In this document: positions 18,346-26,703 of the stretch, piece after piece | How the letters are laid out: each line of letters starts with the position of its first letter | How positions within the stretch are numbered: position 1 is the first letter of the stretch | Source of the DNA: Planctomycetota bacterium | GTDB lineage: Bacteria > Planctomycetota > Phycisphaerae > Phycisphaerales > UBA1924 | Assembly: GCA_018968885.1 (NCBI GenBank) | Contig: JAGWZK010000016.1 | Location: 24,602-88,601 of the forward strand | DNA length: 64,000 bases | Direction: 5' to 3' | Translations under genes and position numbers: made by a program | Notes under the pieces: generated by a model | The model's database searches: none | Seen by the model: only the letters and a program-made list of their open reading frames with translations | Told to the model about the DNA's origin: nothing

Positions 18346-19050
18346 TCATTCTGCTGGCGTTGTCAACCATTTCACGACGGCCTCCTCATCCGCCAGCGAG
18401 GCCACCGCATGATCCGCGCCCGCATTCATCAACTGCTCCGGCGTGAACAACCCGGTCCCCACTCCCAGCGCGCGGCAGCCGTGCGCCTTGGCACAATGCA
18501 CATCGTGAGGCGTGTCACCGATCACCACCACGTTGCCCCTCGCCACCTGGCGCCCGGTGCGCTGCGTGTATCGATGCATTGCCACCGGAGGCAGATGCTC
18601 GCGCGCAGGTGGATGATGTGGCGACTCATCACCCCAAACCGCGAGTGGGAACATGTCGGGATCAATTCCCGCCGAGCGCAACTTGAACTTTCCTGTTTCG
18701 GGCCAGTTTCCGGTGAGCAGACCCAGCACCACATCGGAGCGCTTGGCAAGCGTCGGGATGATTCCGTGCACGCCCGGGAGGGCCTGGGTGCGATCGGTCT
18801 CGTGGGTCAGAAGGTGCATGAGGTACCTGCGATATCCATCGCGAAAGGCATTCAGGTGTTCTGCAGTCTGCGCCACTGAGTTGCGTTTGAGCACATCGAT
18901 GGAGATGAGGGGATCGAGACGTCCGGCGAACTCCACTCCTTCCACTGTGAAATCCGGGCGAAAGAGCTCGCGTCCAGCGAGTTCCATCGCGATGATTCCA
19001 CCCCGCCGCGTGATGAGCAGGGTGCCGTCGATATCGAACAACAAGAGCAT
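18346..19050 (-). CDS. HAD-superfamily phosphatase (phosphoglycolate phosphatase-like)
   Basis: 234 residues from the ATG at 19050. HAD motif I is 'LLFDIDGTLL' at the very N-terminus, motif II is the Thr in 'LGLLTGNW', and motif IV is 'VVVIGDTPHDVHCA'. A helical cap lies between residues ~15 and 85. The LTGN form of motif II is common in Gph-like hydrolases of bacteria; the natural substrate cannot be read from sequence. The acylphosphatase gene ends 33 bases before its start in the same direction. Confidence 0.85.
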   Translation of the reverse strand: MLLLFDIDGTLLITRRGGIIAMELAGRELFRPDFTVEGVEFAGRLDPLISIDVLKRNSVAQTAEHLNAFRDGYRRYLMHLLTHETDRTQALPGVHGIIPTLAKRSDVVLGLLTGNWPETGKFKLRSAGIDPDMFPLAVWGDESPHHPPAREHLPPVAMHRYTQRTGRQVARGNVVVIGDTPHDVHCAKAHGCRALGVGTGLFTPEQLMNAGADHAVASLADEEAVVKWLTTPAE

Positions 19051-19082
19051 TGTCGATGGTACGCGCGGGGTCACTTGTAGAG

Positions 19083-19379
19083 TCAGCGTCGAATCGAGAA
19101 GTCGGGCTCGTCGCTCACTGCAGCGATCTCTGCACTGGCCGAGGTCTTGATGAACTTGGCCATGTCGCGGTTCAGTTCCTGCACGAACGCTTCGACGACC
19201 GCGGGCTCACCTTGCACCTCCAGCAGCACGGTGCCGTTGTCCTCATTGCGTACCCACCCTGTCACGGTGTGGTTTCGCGCGATGGCTTTGGCAGTGGCAC
19301 GAAAGCCGACGCCCTGCACCCGACCTGCGAAGATGATCCTTTGACGAATCACATTGGATGGTAGTCGGTTGACGTGCAC
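19083..19379 (-). CDS. acyP: Acylphosphatase
   Basis: 98 residues, the normal size. The signature 'GRVQGVGFRATAKAIA' carries the catalytic Arg that holds the phosphate, and 'VTGWVRNEDNGTVLLEVQG' carries the catalytic Asn. The enzyme hydrolyses carboxyl-phosphate bonds in small acyl phosphates. The start is uncertain: GTG at 19379 or GTG at 19352. Confidence 0.92.
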   Translation of the reverse strand: MHVNRLPSNVIRQRIIFAGRVQGVGFRATAKAIARNHTVTGWVRNEDNGTVLLEVQGEPAVVEAFVQELNRDMAKFIKTSASAEIAAVSDEPDFSIRR

Positions 19380-19465
19380 CTCCAGTCACAACCTTGCCTG
19401 GCCTGATCTTGCTCCTTGTCTGGTCATGTGTATGGCAGATCAACCTGCCTTTCGCGGCGAAGCGA

Positions 19466-20923
19466 TCAGCACCCGGCGCTGAACGCAGCGACAAAGTCGA
19501 GGTAATCAAAGAAATCGATCACGGTGTCGCCGTTGAAGTCCGCCGTGTTTGCGTTGGCGCTGAAGGCGGCGACGAAGTCGAGATAGTCAAAGAAGTCCAC
19601 GACGGTGTCGGCATTGAAATCTGCCGTGCAACGGTTGGAGCGATACGCCCGAACTCCGGCCCGATCAGACACTATGAGCGAACCATCGTGCGCCAGGGTC
19701 GGCCCACCCTGATTCTGCCGATCCAGATTCAAAGTGAAGAGCGTTGAAGAAAGATCCGCAGGAAATGCCCACAGTCGCCCATCCGTCGCCGGGTTCGATG
19801 CCCAGCCATTCGACAGATACACGATTCCCGAGCGATCTACGGCCACGCGCGGACTCAGATTGCTGCTGCGCAATGGATTCAGGGCTGGTGCCGAGGCCAT
19901 GATTGATCCATCGGTGGGATTCAATCGCACAAACTGATCCGTGACGCCATCGTCGGCTGGAATGAACGTGTAGATAGACCCATCCGGGCCCACGCCATGC
20001 TCATGGCTGGTGGTCCATTTTACGGGCCTGCTCCACAGCAGAGTCATTGCGCTGCCACTGTCGGCAAACGCAAAGAAGTTGTCCACCGGTTGATTGTTCT
20101 GCGAGCGGGCAAAGTAGACGGTCTGTCCATCGTGCGACAAGAACGGGCTGTTCTGCGAAGTGAATCCAGCCATCACCGGTGACTGATACTGCAATGCACC
20201 CGTTGCCAGATTCAACTTCTTGACCACATGCCCACCTGACACGGCATCGACAATAAACACGGCCGAATCCGATGCAGCCCCGCCGCAATTGCCACTGACC
20301 GAGCCGGTGCGACCGACTCGCCAGACGGTGGCGCCGTCGGTGGAATTAATGCGAGTGACGTTACGAAAGTCGGCGACGATCAGATCACCATCCGGCGCAA
20401 AGACCACGCCGTCGTACGCACCTGCGCTGGTCACATCGGCACTTTGCCACACCACGGCCCCCGTAGCGGCATCGAGCGCATACATCCGCTGCGACACGCT
20501 GGAACCGTTTCCTGATCGCGAGGCATACACACGTCCATCACGAGCCCCGGCGATCCAAGCGATCCAATCCTGAGAAGTGTTGCCACTGAAGGGCAGCGTG
20601 AAGCGCCACAACTGCTGGCCATTGGTGAGTGAATACGCAACGCAGGCATCATTGGCGGCGCCACCGTTGGTGGGGAAGCCCTGTTCCTTGACCACAAAAA
20701 CGCGGTCGCCCATCGTCACTGGAGCCCAGGCGATGATGGAGAACTCTGGCGTGGACCACGCCTGGGTCGCTGCGATGGGTCCGAGTACATCGTTGTATCC
20801 GTTCCGGCGCGGCCCACCACCGGTGTTGGACCAATCGCCGGCCAAGGCCTGACCGGCTCCAGCACAAAACGCTGCACCCAGGATCAAACCTGCCCTGGCA
20901 TTTGTCAGTAGCTTCGCACGCAT
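19466..20923 (-). CDS. Secreted PQQ-like beta-propeller protein with GC-type dockerin
   Basis: 485 residues from the ATG at 20923, which has GGAGG six bases upstream. A signal peptide ends near 'GAGQALAG'. The body repeats blade-like strands such as 'VYASRSGNGSS', 'GAVVWQSADVTSAG' and 'GATVWRVGRTG', as in PQQ/quinoprotein-type propellers; no catalytic residue can be named, so a binding or scaffold role is as likely as an enzyme. The last 52 residues are two dockerin-like loops ending in Gly-Cys. It is the first of five such proteins in the window and stands alone between acylphosphatase and a divergent lipoprotein gene. Confidence 0.8.
   Translation of the reverse strand: MRAKLLTNARAGLILGAAFCAGAGQALAGDWSNTGGGPRRNGYNDVLGPIAATQAWSTPEFSIIAWAPVTMGDRVFVVKEQGFPTNGGAANDACVAYSLTNGQQLWRFTLPFSGNTSQDWIAWIAGARDGRVYASRSGNGSSVSQRMYALDAATGAVVWQSADVTSAGAYDGVVFAPDGDLIVADFRNVTRINSTDGATVWRVGRTGSVSGNCGGAASDSAVFIVDAVSGGHVVKKLNLATGALQYQSPVMAGFTSQNSPFLSHDGQTVYFARSQNNQPVDNFFAFADSGSAMTLLWSRPVKWTTSHEHGVGPDGSIYTFIPADDGVTDQFVRLNPTDGSIMASAPALNPLRSSNLSPRVAVDRSGIVYLSNGWASNPATDGRLWAFPADLSSTLFTLNLDRQNQGGPTLAHDGSLIVSDRAGVRAYRSNRCTADFNADTVVDFFDYLDFVAAFSANANTADFNGDTVIDFFDYLDFVAAFSAGC
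19469..19624 (-). repeat. GC-type dockerin module, two loops
   Basis: Two copies of the 27-residue unit with core DFNADTVVDFFDYLDF, ending in Gly-Cys. Asp/Asn at loop positions 1, 3, 5, 9 and 12 match the calcium ligands of type I dockerins. Confidence 0.85.
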
Positions 20924-21042
20924 CATCCACCTCCGGAAAGGACACACGCCCCAATTCCTCCTGAGCATACCCCACGATGCAAGTGGCACCCATACCTACC
21001 GTTTCAACACAAAACACACGCTTTCAGTCAAGGATTCCCACC

Positions 21043-21609
21043 ATGGCCAAGTTTGTTCCATTCATGACGGTCGCCGTGATCACCCCTGTCTTCTTCCTCT
21101 CCACACTCAGTGGGTGCGCGAGTTCATCCAAGACCGCAGCCAACCCATCACTTGAGCTTCCCGCGAGCGCCAACCCTGATCCCGCCCTCGAGCCCCTGGC
21201 TTTCATGGCCGGACGCTGGATCGGTGTCAATCCCAACAAGACCGTGAACGAGGAACACTGGACGGCACCTCGCGGCAACCACATGCTCGGCACGTTTCAC
21301 CAGATCCGGCGCGATGGCAAACCCGCTTTTGTCGAAATCTCGCTGGTGACGGTGGAGAAAGATGGCGTCATGCTCAAGCTGCGGCACCTGCACGGCGCTC
21401 TTGAAGTTCCGGCCACCCGCAAAGAACCCAACGTCTTTCGCCTCAAGTCCGCATCCGGCAATCGCGCTGAGTTCACCGGCACCGGCGATGCCGAAGAGGT
21501 GACCAGTGTGGTCTACCGCTTAGTGAATCCCAACACGCTTGCCGTGGATGTCGGGTTTGCACCGACATCGAAGGAGAAGCCGTTCACCTCGACGTATACG
21601 CGTGAGTGA
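21043..21609 (+). CDS. DUF6265-like lipoprotein
   Basis: 188 residues from the ATG at 21043, preceded by AAGGA. A lipobox 'STLSGCASS' gives a lipid-anchored Cys at ~residue 25. The mature part has 'LAFMAGRWIGVNPNKTVNEE' followed by 'HWTAPRGNHMLGTFHQIRRD', the pattern of the DUF6265 beta-barrel domain ('W..G.W......EEHW..P.G..MLG..R..'). The function of that family is unknown. Divergent from the propeller gene; only ~120 bases separate the two starts. Confidence 0.75.
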   Translation: MAKFVPFMTVAVITPVFFLSTLSGCASSSKTAANPSLELPASANPDPALEPLAFMAGRWIGVNPNKTVNEEHWTAPRGNHMLGTFHQIRRDGKPAFVEISLVTVEKDGVMLKLRHLHGALEVPATRKEPNVFRLKSASGNRAEFTGTGDAEEVTSVVYRLVNPNTLAVDVGFAPTSKEKPFTSTYTRE

Positions 21610-21789
21610 TGGACGAGCAGGTGAGATTTCCAAGTGTTGAGGTGAAGAGGTGATGAAGTTTCGAGTTAGAGAATCGGCGCGGTGAGAGGAAGCAGAACGA
21701 GTGACAGCACGCGCCTGGTTCACAGAAGAGACCATGATGCGCGGGAATGGTGTAACACTCGGGGTGTGATCGGCAGCGCACAAATGCAG

Positions 21790-22485
21790 TTATGTGGAAT
21801 TGGCCAAACCGGCAGCGCTCGCGAGGAGCGCGGCGGTTGATGTTGATGATTCTTGTGCTGGGGCACTGAGATGTTTGGTGAGTGATGCGTTCAGGGATAT
21901 GTGTAGAGGATTGGGTGAGGTGGGTGAGGAGTCGCTTGTGTCGGATTTGGGCGCGGTGTGGTGAGAGGATGTGGGCGCATCGGAAGTCCTCGCGGCATCG
22001 GATTCGTTCATGATGGAATTAGCGAGGGGTTCGACGGGGGCGGGTGCCTTTGGGGTTGTGGGTTTTTCTTTGCTGCCGCGAGTTGTGTTGGTGGAGGTAG
22101 GAGAGATGAGCGCGCGGGCGAGGAGGCGGAGTTCGCGGATGAGGCGATGGGCCAGGTCGTTGGATTCCTTCTGATCTTTTTTCATGCACGCACGGGCGAG
22201 TGCATCGCGGGCGATGTAGATGGCGTAGTCGAGGGCATCGCGAGCGCGCTCCTGCCTGCCGCGCTCCGCGCGGAGTGCATTTTCGGCGGCTTTGGCTTGC
22301 AGGTATTCGAAGGCGGGACGGATGGGGTCGGATTCGACCCAAAGGAGGAGAGACGTGTAGGAATCGCAGGCAGGGTGCTGCCCTTGAAGGGATGGGGCCA
22401 GAGAGGCTAGATCGAAGGAGTTGCGGGCAATGAGGTTGAGGAGATTGAGATCGACGGTTTCGAGATGTGTGAGGGGATTGTTCAT
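21790..22485 (-). CDS. Hypothetical protein, helical with a Ser/Thr/Pro-rich tail
   Basis: 231 residues. The first ~135 are helical and start 'NNPLTHLETVDLNLLNLIA', with charged helices such as 'ALRAERGRQERARDALDYAI'. The last ~95 are rich in Ser, Thr, Pro and Ala and probably disordered. I do not recognise it. The flanking region 21610-21789 holds nothing I can name. Coding status is likely but not certain because of the low-complexity end. Confidence 0.55.
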   Translation of the reverse strand: MNNPLTHLETVDLNLLNLIARNSFDLASLAPSLQGQHPACDSYTSLLLWVESDPIRPAFEYLQAKAAENALRAERGRQERARDALDYAIYIARDALARACMKKDQKESNDLAHRLIRELRLLARALISPTSTNTTRGSKEKPTTPKAPAPVEPLANSIMNESDAARTSDAPTSSHHTAPKSDTSDSSPTSPNPLHISLNASLTKHLSAPAQESSTSTAALLASAAGLANST

Positions 22486-22629
22486 GTAGATCAGGATACT
22501 GTTTGGGTGCAGGGGCGCGAAGAGTGAATTTCGAATTTTTGTTGTAAGTTACTTATTTGCAATGACTTGCGCACGTGTCACGCAAGCGCGTGACGAGCGC
22601 AGCAGGTTTTTGCGTTTCGCGAGGGAATG

Positions 22630-22652
22630 AAAAAACCCTCGCCGGGCGAGGG
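22630..22652 (-). terminator. Rho-independent terminator after tRNA-Ala
   Basis: On the minus strand the arms CCCTCGC and GCGAGGG close a three-base loop and are followed by TTTTTT. It begins eight bases after the tRNA 3' end. Confidence 0.88.
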
Positions 22653-22659
22653 TGAAAAG

Positions 22660-22732
22660 TGGAGCGGATGAGATTCGAACTCACGGCCTCATCATTGCGA
22701 ACGATGCGCTCTACCAACTGAGCTACCGCCCC
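22660..22732 (-). tRNA. tRNA-Ala, anticodon CGC
   Basis: 73 bases fold into a full cloverleaf: acceptor GGGGCGG/CCGCTCC with one G-U pair, D arm GCTC-AGTTGGTA-GAGC, anticodon stem CATCG/TGATG (one G-U) with loop TTCGCAA, a five-base variable loop, and T arm GTGAG-TTCGAAT-CTCAT. The anticodon CGC reads GCG (alanine). The 3' CCA is not encoded, so CCA-adding enzyme is needed. Confidence 0.95.
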
Positions 22733-22880
22733 AGAAAAACAGGTTGTTTTCGCTTCACTTTGATGGCGGGCTTGGCCTGCTATGGAGTGGGCGAAGGGTC
22801 GATTGTACGAGGCCGCGGGGGATTTGCCAGCGGAGGAGATGAGAACCTGAGGGGATTTGATAGCGTATTCTCATTTAGAA

Positions 22881-22922
22881 GGCACTAGGCATCAGGCATC
22901 AGGCAAAAGGCAGAAGGCAAAA
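22881..22922. repeat. Tandem heptamer array (GGCAtcA-type, six units)
   Basis: Six consecutive 7-base units: GGCACTA, GGCATCA, GGCATCA, GGCAAAA, GGCAGAA, GGCAAAA. It lies in the ~300-base gap between the tRNA and the metal transporter, which has no gene. Two more units of the same kind occur at 61513-61526. Confidence 0.75.
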
Positions 22923-23039
22923 AGGACGCGGAGGATTTGAGATGTCACATTTGAAAGCGGGGAAGCAGAGCAGAATGGCAGGGTCGGGTTTTGGAAGTTG
23001 AAAGTGGCGAGCGGAGAGTCTTGAGCGGAGTGTGTGCAG

Positions 23040-24065
23040 ATGAAGCGTGTGATGTGCGTGGGATTGGCCGCAGCGATGTTGAGCGGGTGTGAGCGGCCGA
23101 ACGCGGGCGCGGGGCCCCCTCCTGCTGCCGCGAACACATCGGGATCAGGTGCGGGGCAGGTCGCGGCGGCGAAGCGGGCGATGCGAGTAGTGGTGACGAT
23201 CGCGCCGCTCAAGGGGTTGGTTGCAGAACTCGCGCCAGCGGGGACAGAGATCACGATGCTGATGCAACCGGGGCGGAGTGAACATGGGTACGAATTCACT
23301 CCGGCGGATATTCAGACGATTTCACAAGCGGATGCGGTGGTGTATGTGGGGCTGGGGTTGGAGCCGACGGTGGCGGCGTTTGTCGAGAAGCGTGTGAGTG
23401 CCACGCGCGAGGCGATGTCGCTGGGCAGAATTTTGAAGTTGGAAGAAGGGGCGAAACCGCACGAGCACAAGCCAGATGAGCCGGGACATTCCCATGGTGG
23501 GAACGAGCTTGGGCATGATGGGCATCATCATGGGCCGATTGACGTGCATGTGTGGCTGGACCCGGTATTGATGAAGGAAGCTGTGCCGGGTTTGAATGAG
23601 ATGCTGATGACGGCGATGAAGCGATGTGGGGCAACGTCGGCGGAGATCGAAGCGCAGAAAGGAAAGGGTGCGGCGCTGGTGGAGAAGCTTGCCGCGCTGG
23701 ATGGAGAGATCAAGGAAGCGCTGAAGCCGTTTGCGGGTCGGTCGATCGTGACGCATCACGCGGCGTTTGGCAGGTTGGCCGAGCGGTATGGATTGAAGGT
23801 GGCTGAGGTGTTGCGGCCGATTGAAACGAGTGAACCGACACCGGCGCAGATGGCGGCGGTGGCAGAGGCGATTCGTAAGGAAGGGATCAAGACGATTTTC
23901 ATTGAGCCGCAATTTGATGCGACGGCGGCGAAGCGCGTGGCGGAGTTGGCTGGGGTGCAGGTGATGACGCTGGACCCCTTGGGGAGGGGTGACTATTTCG
24001 CGCTCTTGCGGGAGAATGTGGATGCGCTGGTGAAGGGGTTCGCGGCGAGCGGGAACTCACGCTGA
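23040..24065 (+). CDS. znuA: Metal (zinc/manganese-type) ABC transporter substrate-binding lipoprotein
   Basis: 341 residues from the ATG at 23040 (a GTG six bases earlier is possible). Lipobox 'AAMLSGCER' near residue 18, then an Ala/Gly/Pro linker and the cluster-9 binding fold: 'HGYEFTPADIQTISQADAVV', the His in 'DVHVWLDP', 'IVTHHAAFGRLAERYGL' and 'TIFIEPQFDA'. Between the first two lies a His-rich loop (HSHGGNELGHDGHHH), the hallmark of zinc-specific ZnuA proteins, so zinc is the more likely ligand than manganese. First gene of a three-gene operon with the ATPase and permease. Confidence 0.9.
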   Translation: MKRVMCVGLAAAMLSGCERPNAGAGPPPAAANTSGSGAGQVAAAKRAMRVVVTIAPLKGLVAELAPAGTEITMLMQPGRSEHGYEFTPADIQTISQADAVVYVGLGLEPTVAAFVEKRVSATREAMSLGRILKLEEGAKPHEHKPDEPGHSHGGNELGHDGHHHGPIDVHVWLDPVLMKEAVPGLNEMLMTAMKRCGATSAEIEAQKGKGAALVEKLAALDGEIKEALKPFAGRSIVTHHAAFGRLAERYGLKVAEVLRPIETSEPTPAQMAAVAEAIRKEGIKTIFIEPQFDATAAKRVAELAGVQVMTLDPLGRGDYFALLRENVDALVKGFAASGNSR

Positions 24066-24104
24066 GGATTTTGCGGCTTGATTCGGTGTAGACTGGCGCA
24101 CGTG

Positions 24105-24986
24105 ATGATGCAGGCAACGGCAACACCGGCGGTTTCGATTCGCGGGGTGACGCTGCGCTATCCGGGAGCGGAAGAAACGGCGCTGGCGGATGTGTCACTG
24201 GATGTGGTGCCGGGAGAGAAACTGGGAATCTTGGGTCCTAATGGCGGTGGAAAATCGACACTGGTGAAATTGGTGCTGGGATTGCTCGCGCCGGATGCGG
24301 GGAGTGTGCGGATTTTCGGGGCATCGCCACGAGAGGCGCGGCGCGAGGGAATCGTGGGATATGTGCCGCAGAGAGTGGAGGCGGAACTGGGTTTTCCGCT
24401 GAGTGGTCGAGATGTGGTGACGATGGCGGCGGGTTTGAGGTTGGGATGGTGGCAGCGAGCGGGAAGCGTGGTGAAGGATCGCGTGGATGGAGCGCTCTTG
24501 ACTGTGAACGCGATGGGGTTCAGCGAGCAGCCGGTGGGGACGTTGTCAGGCGGACAATTTCAGCGGATCATGATCGCGCGAGCGATTGTGACGCAGCCCA
24601 AGGTGCTGGTTCTGGATGAGCCGACGGTGGGGATTGATGTGGCGGGACAGAAACAGTTTGCGGAATTGATTGAGCGGCTGTCGCGAGAATTGGGAATGAC
24701 GCTTTTGGTGGTGAGTCATGATCTGCGGACGATTGCGAGCGGGTGTGACCGCGTGGCGTGCCTGTCGCGGACGCTGCACTCTCATGGTGCGCCGGAAGGT
24801 TTGACGCCGCGTGTGCTGGCGGAGGTTTTTCGGCACGATATGGCGAGCATTTTCGGGGATGTGCATGTTGATGCGCATGCGGCGGCGGGGTGCAGTGATC
24901 CGAGTCATGGTCATGACCATGGGCAGGCGGATGCGGCGCCGGTGCAGTTGCGGATTGAGAAGAAGTCTGCGGAGGATCAGCGATGA
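24105..24986 (+). CDS. znuC: Metal ABC transporter ATPase
   Basis: About 293 residues; ATGs at 24105 and 24108 are both possible. Walker A 'GILGPNGGGKSTLVKLVLGL', Q-loop 'YVPQRVEAELGFPLSGRDVV', signature 'TLSGGQFQRIMIARAI', Walker B 'VLVLDEPTVGID' and the switch His in 'LLVVSHDLRTI'. The C-terminal ~40 residues carry a His-rich tail (DVHVDAHAAAG...HGHDHG) beyond the normal end of ZnuC, which may bind metal and adjust activity. It overlaps the permease start by four bases. Confidence 0.92.
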   Translation: MMQATATPAVSIRGVTLRYPGAEETALADVSLDVVPGEKLGILGPNGGGKSTLVKLVLGLLAPDAGSVRIFGASPREARREGIVGYVPQRVEAELGFPLSGRDVVTMAAGLRLGWWQRAGSVVKDRVDGALLTVNAMGFSEQPVGTLSGGQFQRIMIARAIVTQPKVLVLDEPTVGIDVAGQKQFAELIERLSRELGMTLLVVSHDLRTIASGCDRVACLSRTLHSHGAPEGLTPRVLAEVFRHDMASIFGDVHVDAHAAAGCSDPSHGHDHGQADAAPVQLRIEKKSAEDQR

Positions 24987-25870
24987 TGACTCTGCGGACG
25001 TGGGAGTATTTGTCGGGGCCGAGTGCGTGGCTATTTTGGCCGGCGATTGTGACGGGCGTGGTGGTCGCGGGGATGTGCGCGTGGCTGAGCGTGATTGTGG
25101 TGCTGAAGCGATTGGCGTTCATCGGGCAGGGGGTGAGTCACGCGGCGTTTGGAGGCGTGGGCGTGGCGGCGATGCTGGGGTTGTTTGCCAGCACGACGGC
25201 GACGACGAGCGTGTCGATGGGGCAGTTTGCGGTGATTGCCGGATTCTGCCTGGCGTCGGCGTTGCTAATCGGGAAATTGAGTGAGAAGAGTGGAGAGAGA
25301 GCGACGACGGATCATGCGGATACGGCGATCGGAGTGATTCTGGTGGGGAGCATGGCGCTGGGGGCGGTGCTGCTGCATGTGGCACAGACGCGACGGATGG
25401 CGGCGGGAGTGAGCTGGGAGAGTGTGCTGTTTGGACAGTTGCTGGCCGTGACATGGACGGATGCGGCGATCGCGGCTGGAGTGACGGCGGTGGTGAGTGT
25501 GGCACTGGTGGTGTGGCGCAGGCCATTGATGCTGACGCTGTTTGATCGGCCGGTGGCGGAAGCGCTGGGTGTGCGGGTGAAGGTGATGAACCTGGTGCTG
25601 CTGGCACTGCTTGCGGTGGCGACGGTGAGCGCGATGAAACTGGCGGGTGTGGTGTTGGCGACGGCGATGCTGACGCTGCCTGGTGCTGCCGCGCTGCGGT
25701 GGTCGCGGCGGATGAGCGCGGTGATGATGCTGGCGCTGGTGATCGGTGTGATGTGCGTGCTGGGCGGAGTGGTGTTGAGCTTTGAATTGGATTGGCCGCC
25801 CGGGCCAGCGATTGTGCTGGTGATGGTGACGGTGTATTTTGGGGCGCGGGGCACCGGAGCGCGGCGCTAG
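24983..25870 (+). CDS. znuB: Metal ABC transporter permease
   Basis: 295 residues with about eight membrane helices. Contains 'VVLKRLAFIGQGVSHAAFGG', the ABC-3 family motif (S-H-A-x-x-x-G), and 'TVSAMKLAGVVLATAMLTLP', the second ABC-3 hallmark (G-x-x-L-x-x-A-x-L-x-x-P-A). It forms the channel for the metal bound by the lipoprotein. Start overlaps the ATPase stop (ATGATGA). Confidence 0.92.
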   Translation: MMTLRTWEYLSGPSAWLFWPAIVTGVVVAGMCAWLSVIVVLKRLAFIGQGVSHAAFGGVGVAAMLGLFASTTATTSVSMGQFAVIAGFCLASALLIGKLSEKSGERATTDHADTAIGVILVGSMALGAVLLHVAQTRRMAAGVSWESVLFGQLLAVTWTDAAIAAGVTAVVSVALVVWRRPLMLTLFDRPVAEALGVRVKVMNLVLLALLAVATVSAMKLAGVVLATAMLTLPGAAALRWSRRMSAVMMLALVIGVMCVLGGVVLSFELDWPPGPAIVLVMVTVYFGARGTGARR

Positions 25871-25882
25871 TTGGGAGAGGGT

Positions 25883-26401
25883 TCAGTCAGCGGAACCGAC
25901 GCGAGCGAGGGCATCACCGTCGAGGCGGCAGATGGTCCAATCGGTGAGGCGGCGGGCGCCGAGCTTTTCATAGAAGTCGATGGCGGGTGTGTTCCAATCG
26001 AGGACAGCCCATTCCATGCGAGGACATTGGCGCTGCACGGCGACGCGGGCGACGGCGCGGAGAAGGGCGAGGCCGAGTCCTTTGCCGCGAGAATGGGGTG
26101 TGACGTAGAGGTCTTCGAGGTAGAGGCCAGCACGGCCCTTCCAAGTGCTGAAATTGTGGAAGTAGACGGCAAAGCCGTGCGGAACATCGTCGATCAGGCC
26201 GATCAGGCACTCTGCGATGGGGCCACCCAACGGGTTGGCGATGTGGCTGCAGGGAATGGCGCGGCCGAAGAGGGCGTCGTGAATAAGAGATTCGGTGGCG
26301 ATGACGGCCTGGGGCTCGCGCTCGTATTCGGCGAGCTCGCGGATGAAGCGGAGGATGAGTGGGATGTCGGCGGGCGTGGCGGGGCGGATGGTGATGGCCA
26401 T
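25883..26401 (-). CDS. GNAT N-acetyltransferase (diamine acetyltransferase-like)
   Basis: 172 residues. Opens 'TIRPATPADIPLILRFIREL' and contains the acetyl-CoA loop in 'LEDLYVTPHSRGKGLGLALL' (R-G-x-G-x-G/A) and 'VLDWNTPAIDFYEKLGA'. The combination 'FSTWKGRAGLYLEDLYV' with 'W..L.WN..A..FY..LGA' is typical of spermidine/thialysine acetyltransferases of the SAT1 type. The natural amine is not known. Convergent with the permease gene, 13 bases apart. Confidence 0.88.
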   Translation of the reverse strand: MAITIRPATPADIPLILRFIRELAEYEREPQAVIATESLIHDALFGRAIPCSHIANPLGGPIAECLIGLIDDVPHGFAVYFHNFSTWKGRAGLYLEDLYVTPHSRGKGLGLALLRAVARVAVQRQCPRMEWAVLDWNTPAIDFYEKLGARRLTDWTICRLDGDALARVGSAD

Positions 26402-26434
26402 GAGGGGATCGTTACCCGGTCATACGATGGGGGC

Positions 26435-26632
26435 ATGGCTGACAAAGTGAAAGCGGAGTTGTTTCTGGCGGAACTGAACCGGCTGCGCAAGGACCTTGGT
26501 GAAGACAAGAGCGACCTGGAATGGGTGACTCTGCACCACGCGTTCTGCTTTATCTCTTACAAGATGGGGGAATTTCAGAAGTATGTGGATGAGCAGGCGG
26601 CGAAGGGTGAGTTTGATGAGTTGGAGAGGTGA
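26435..26632 (+). CDS. Small acidic cytosolic protein
   Basis: 65 residues from the ATG at 26435. Two or three helices with a balanced, clearly protein-like composition, including 'ELFLAELNRLRKDLGEDKSD' and 'FISYKMGEFQKYVDEQAAKG'. No signal or membrane segment. I do not recognise it; its start faces that of the GNAT gene 33 bases away, so the two share an upstream region. Confidence 0.6.
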   Translation: MADKVKAELFLAELNRLRKDLGEDKSDLEWVTLHHAFCFISYKMGEFQKYVDEQAAKGEFDELER

Positions 26633-26643
26633 GTGAAAAAGCC

Positions 26644-26672
26644 AGAAGCCCGCACGAGATGCGCGGGCTTCT
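26644..26672 (-). terminator. Terminator of the 26704-27360 gene
   Basis: A perfect 10-base inverted repeat, AGAAGCCCGC and GCGGGCTTCT, with a nine-base loop. On the minus strand it is followed by GGCTTTTTC. It lies between two convergent genes and may stop both. Confidence 0.8.
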
Positions 26673-26703
26673 GAAAGGGGTTGGAGACTGAGGCGGGGAT
26701 TGC

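Noticed and set aside
22892..23299. Minus-strand frame opposite the start of the metal-binding lipoprotein
   Set aside because: No ribosome site, antisense to the lipoprotein signal and lipobox.
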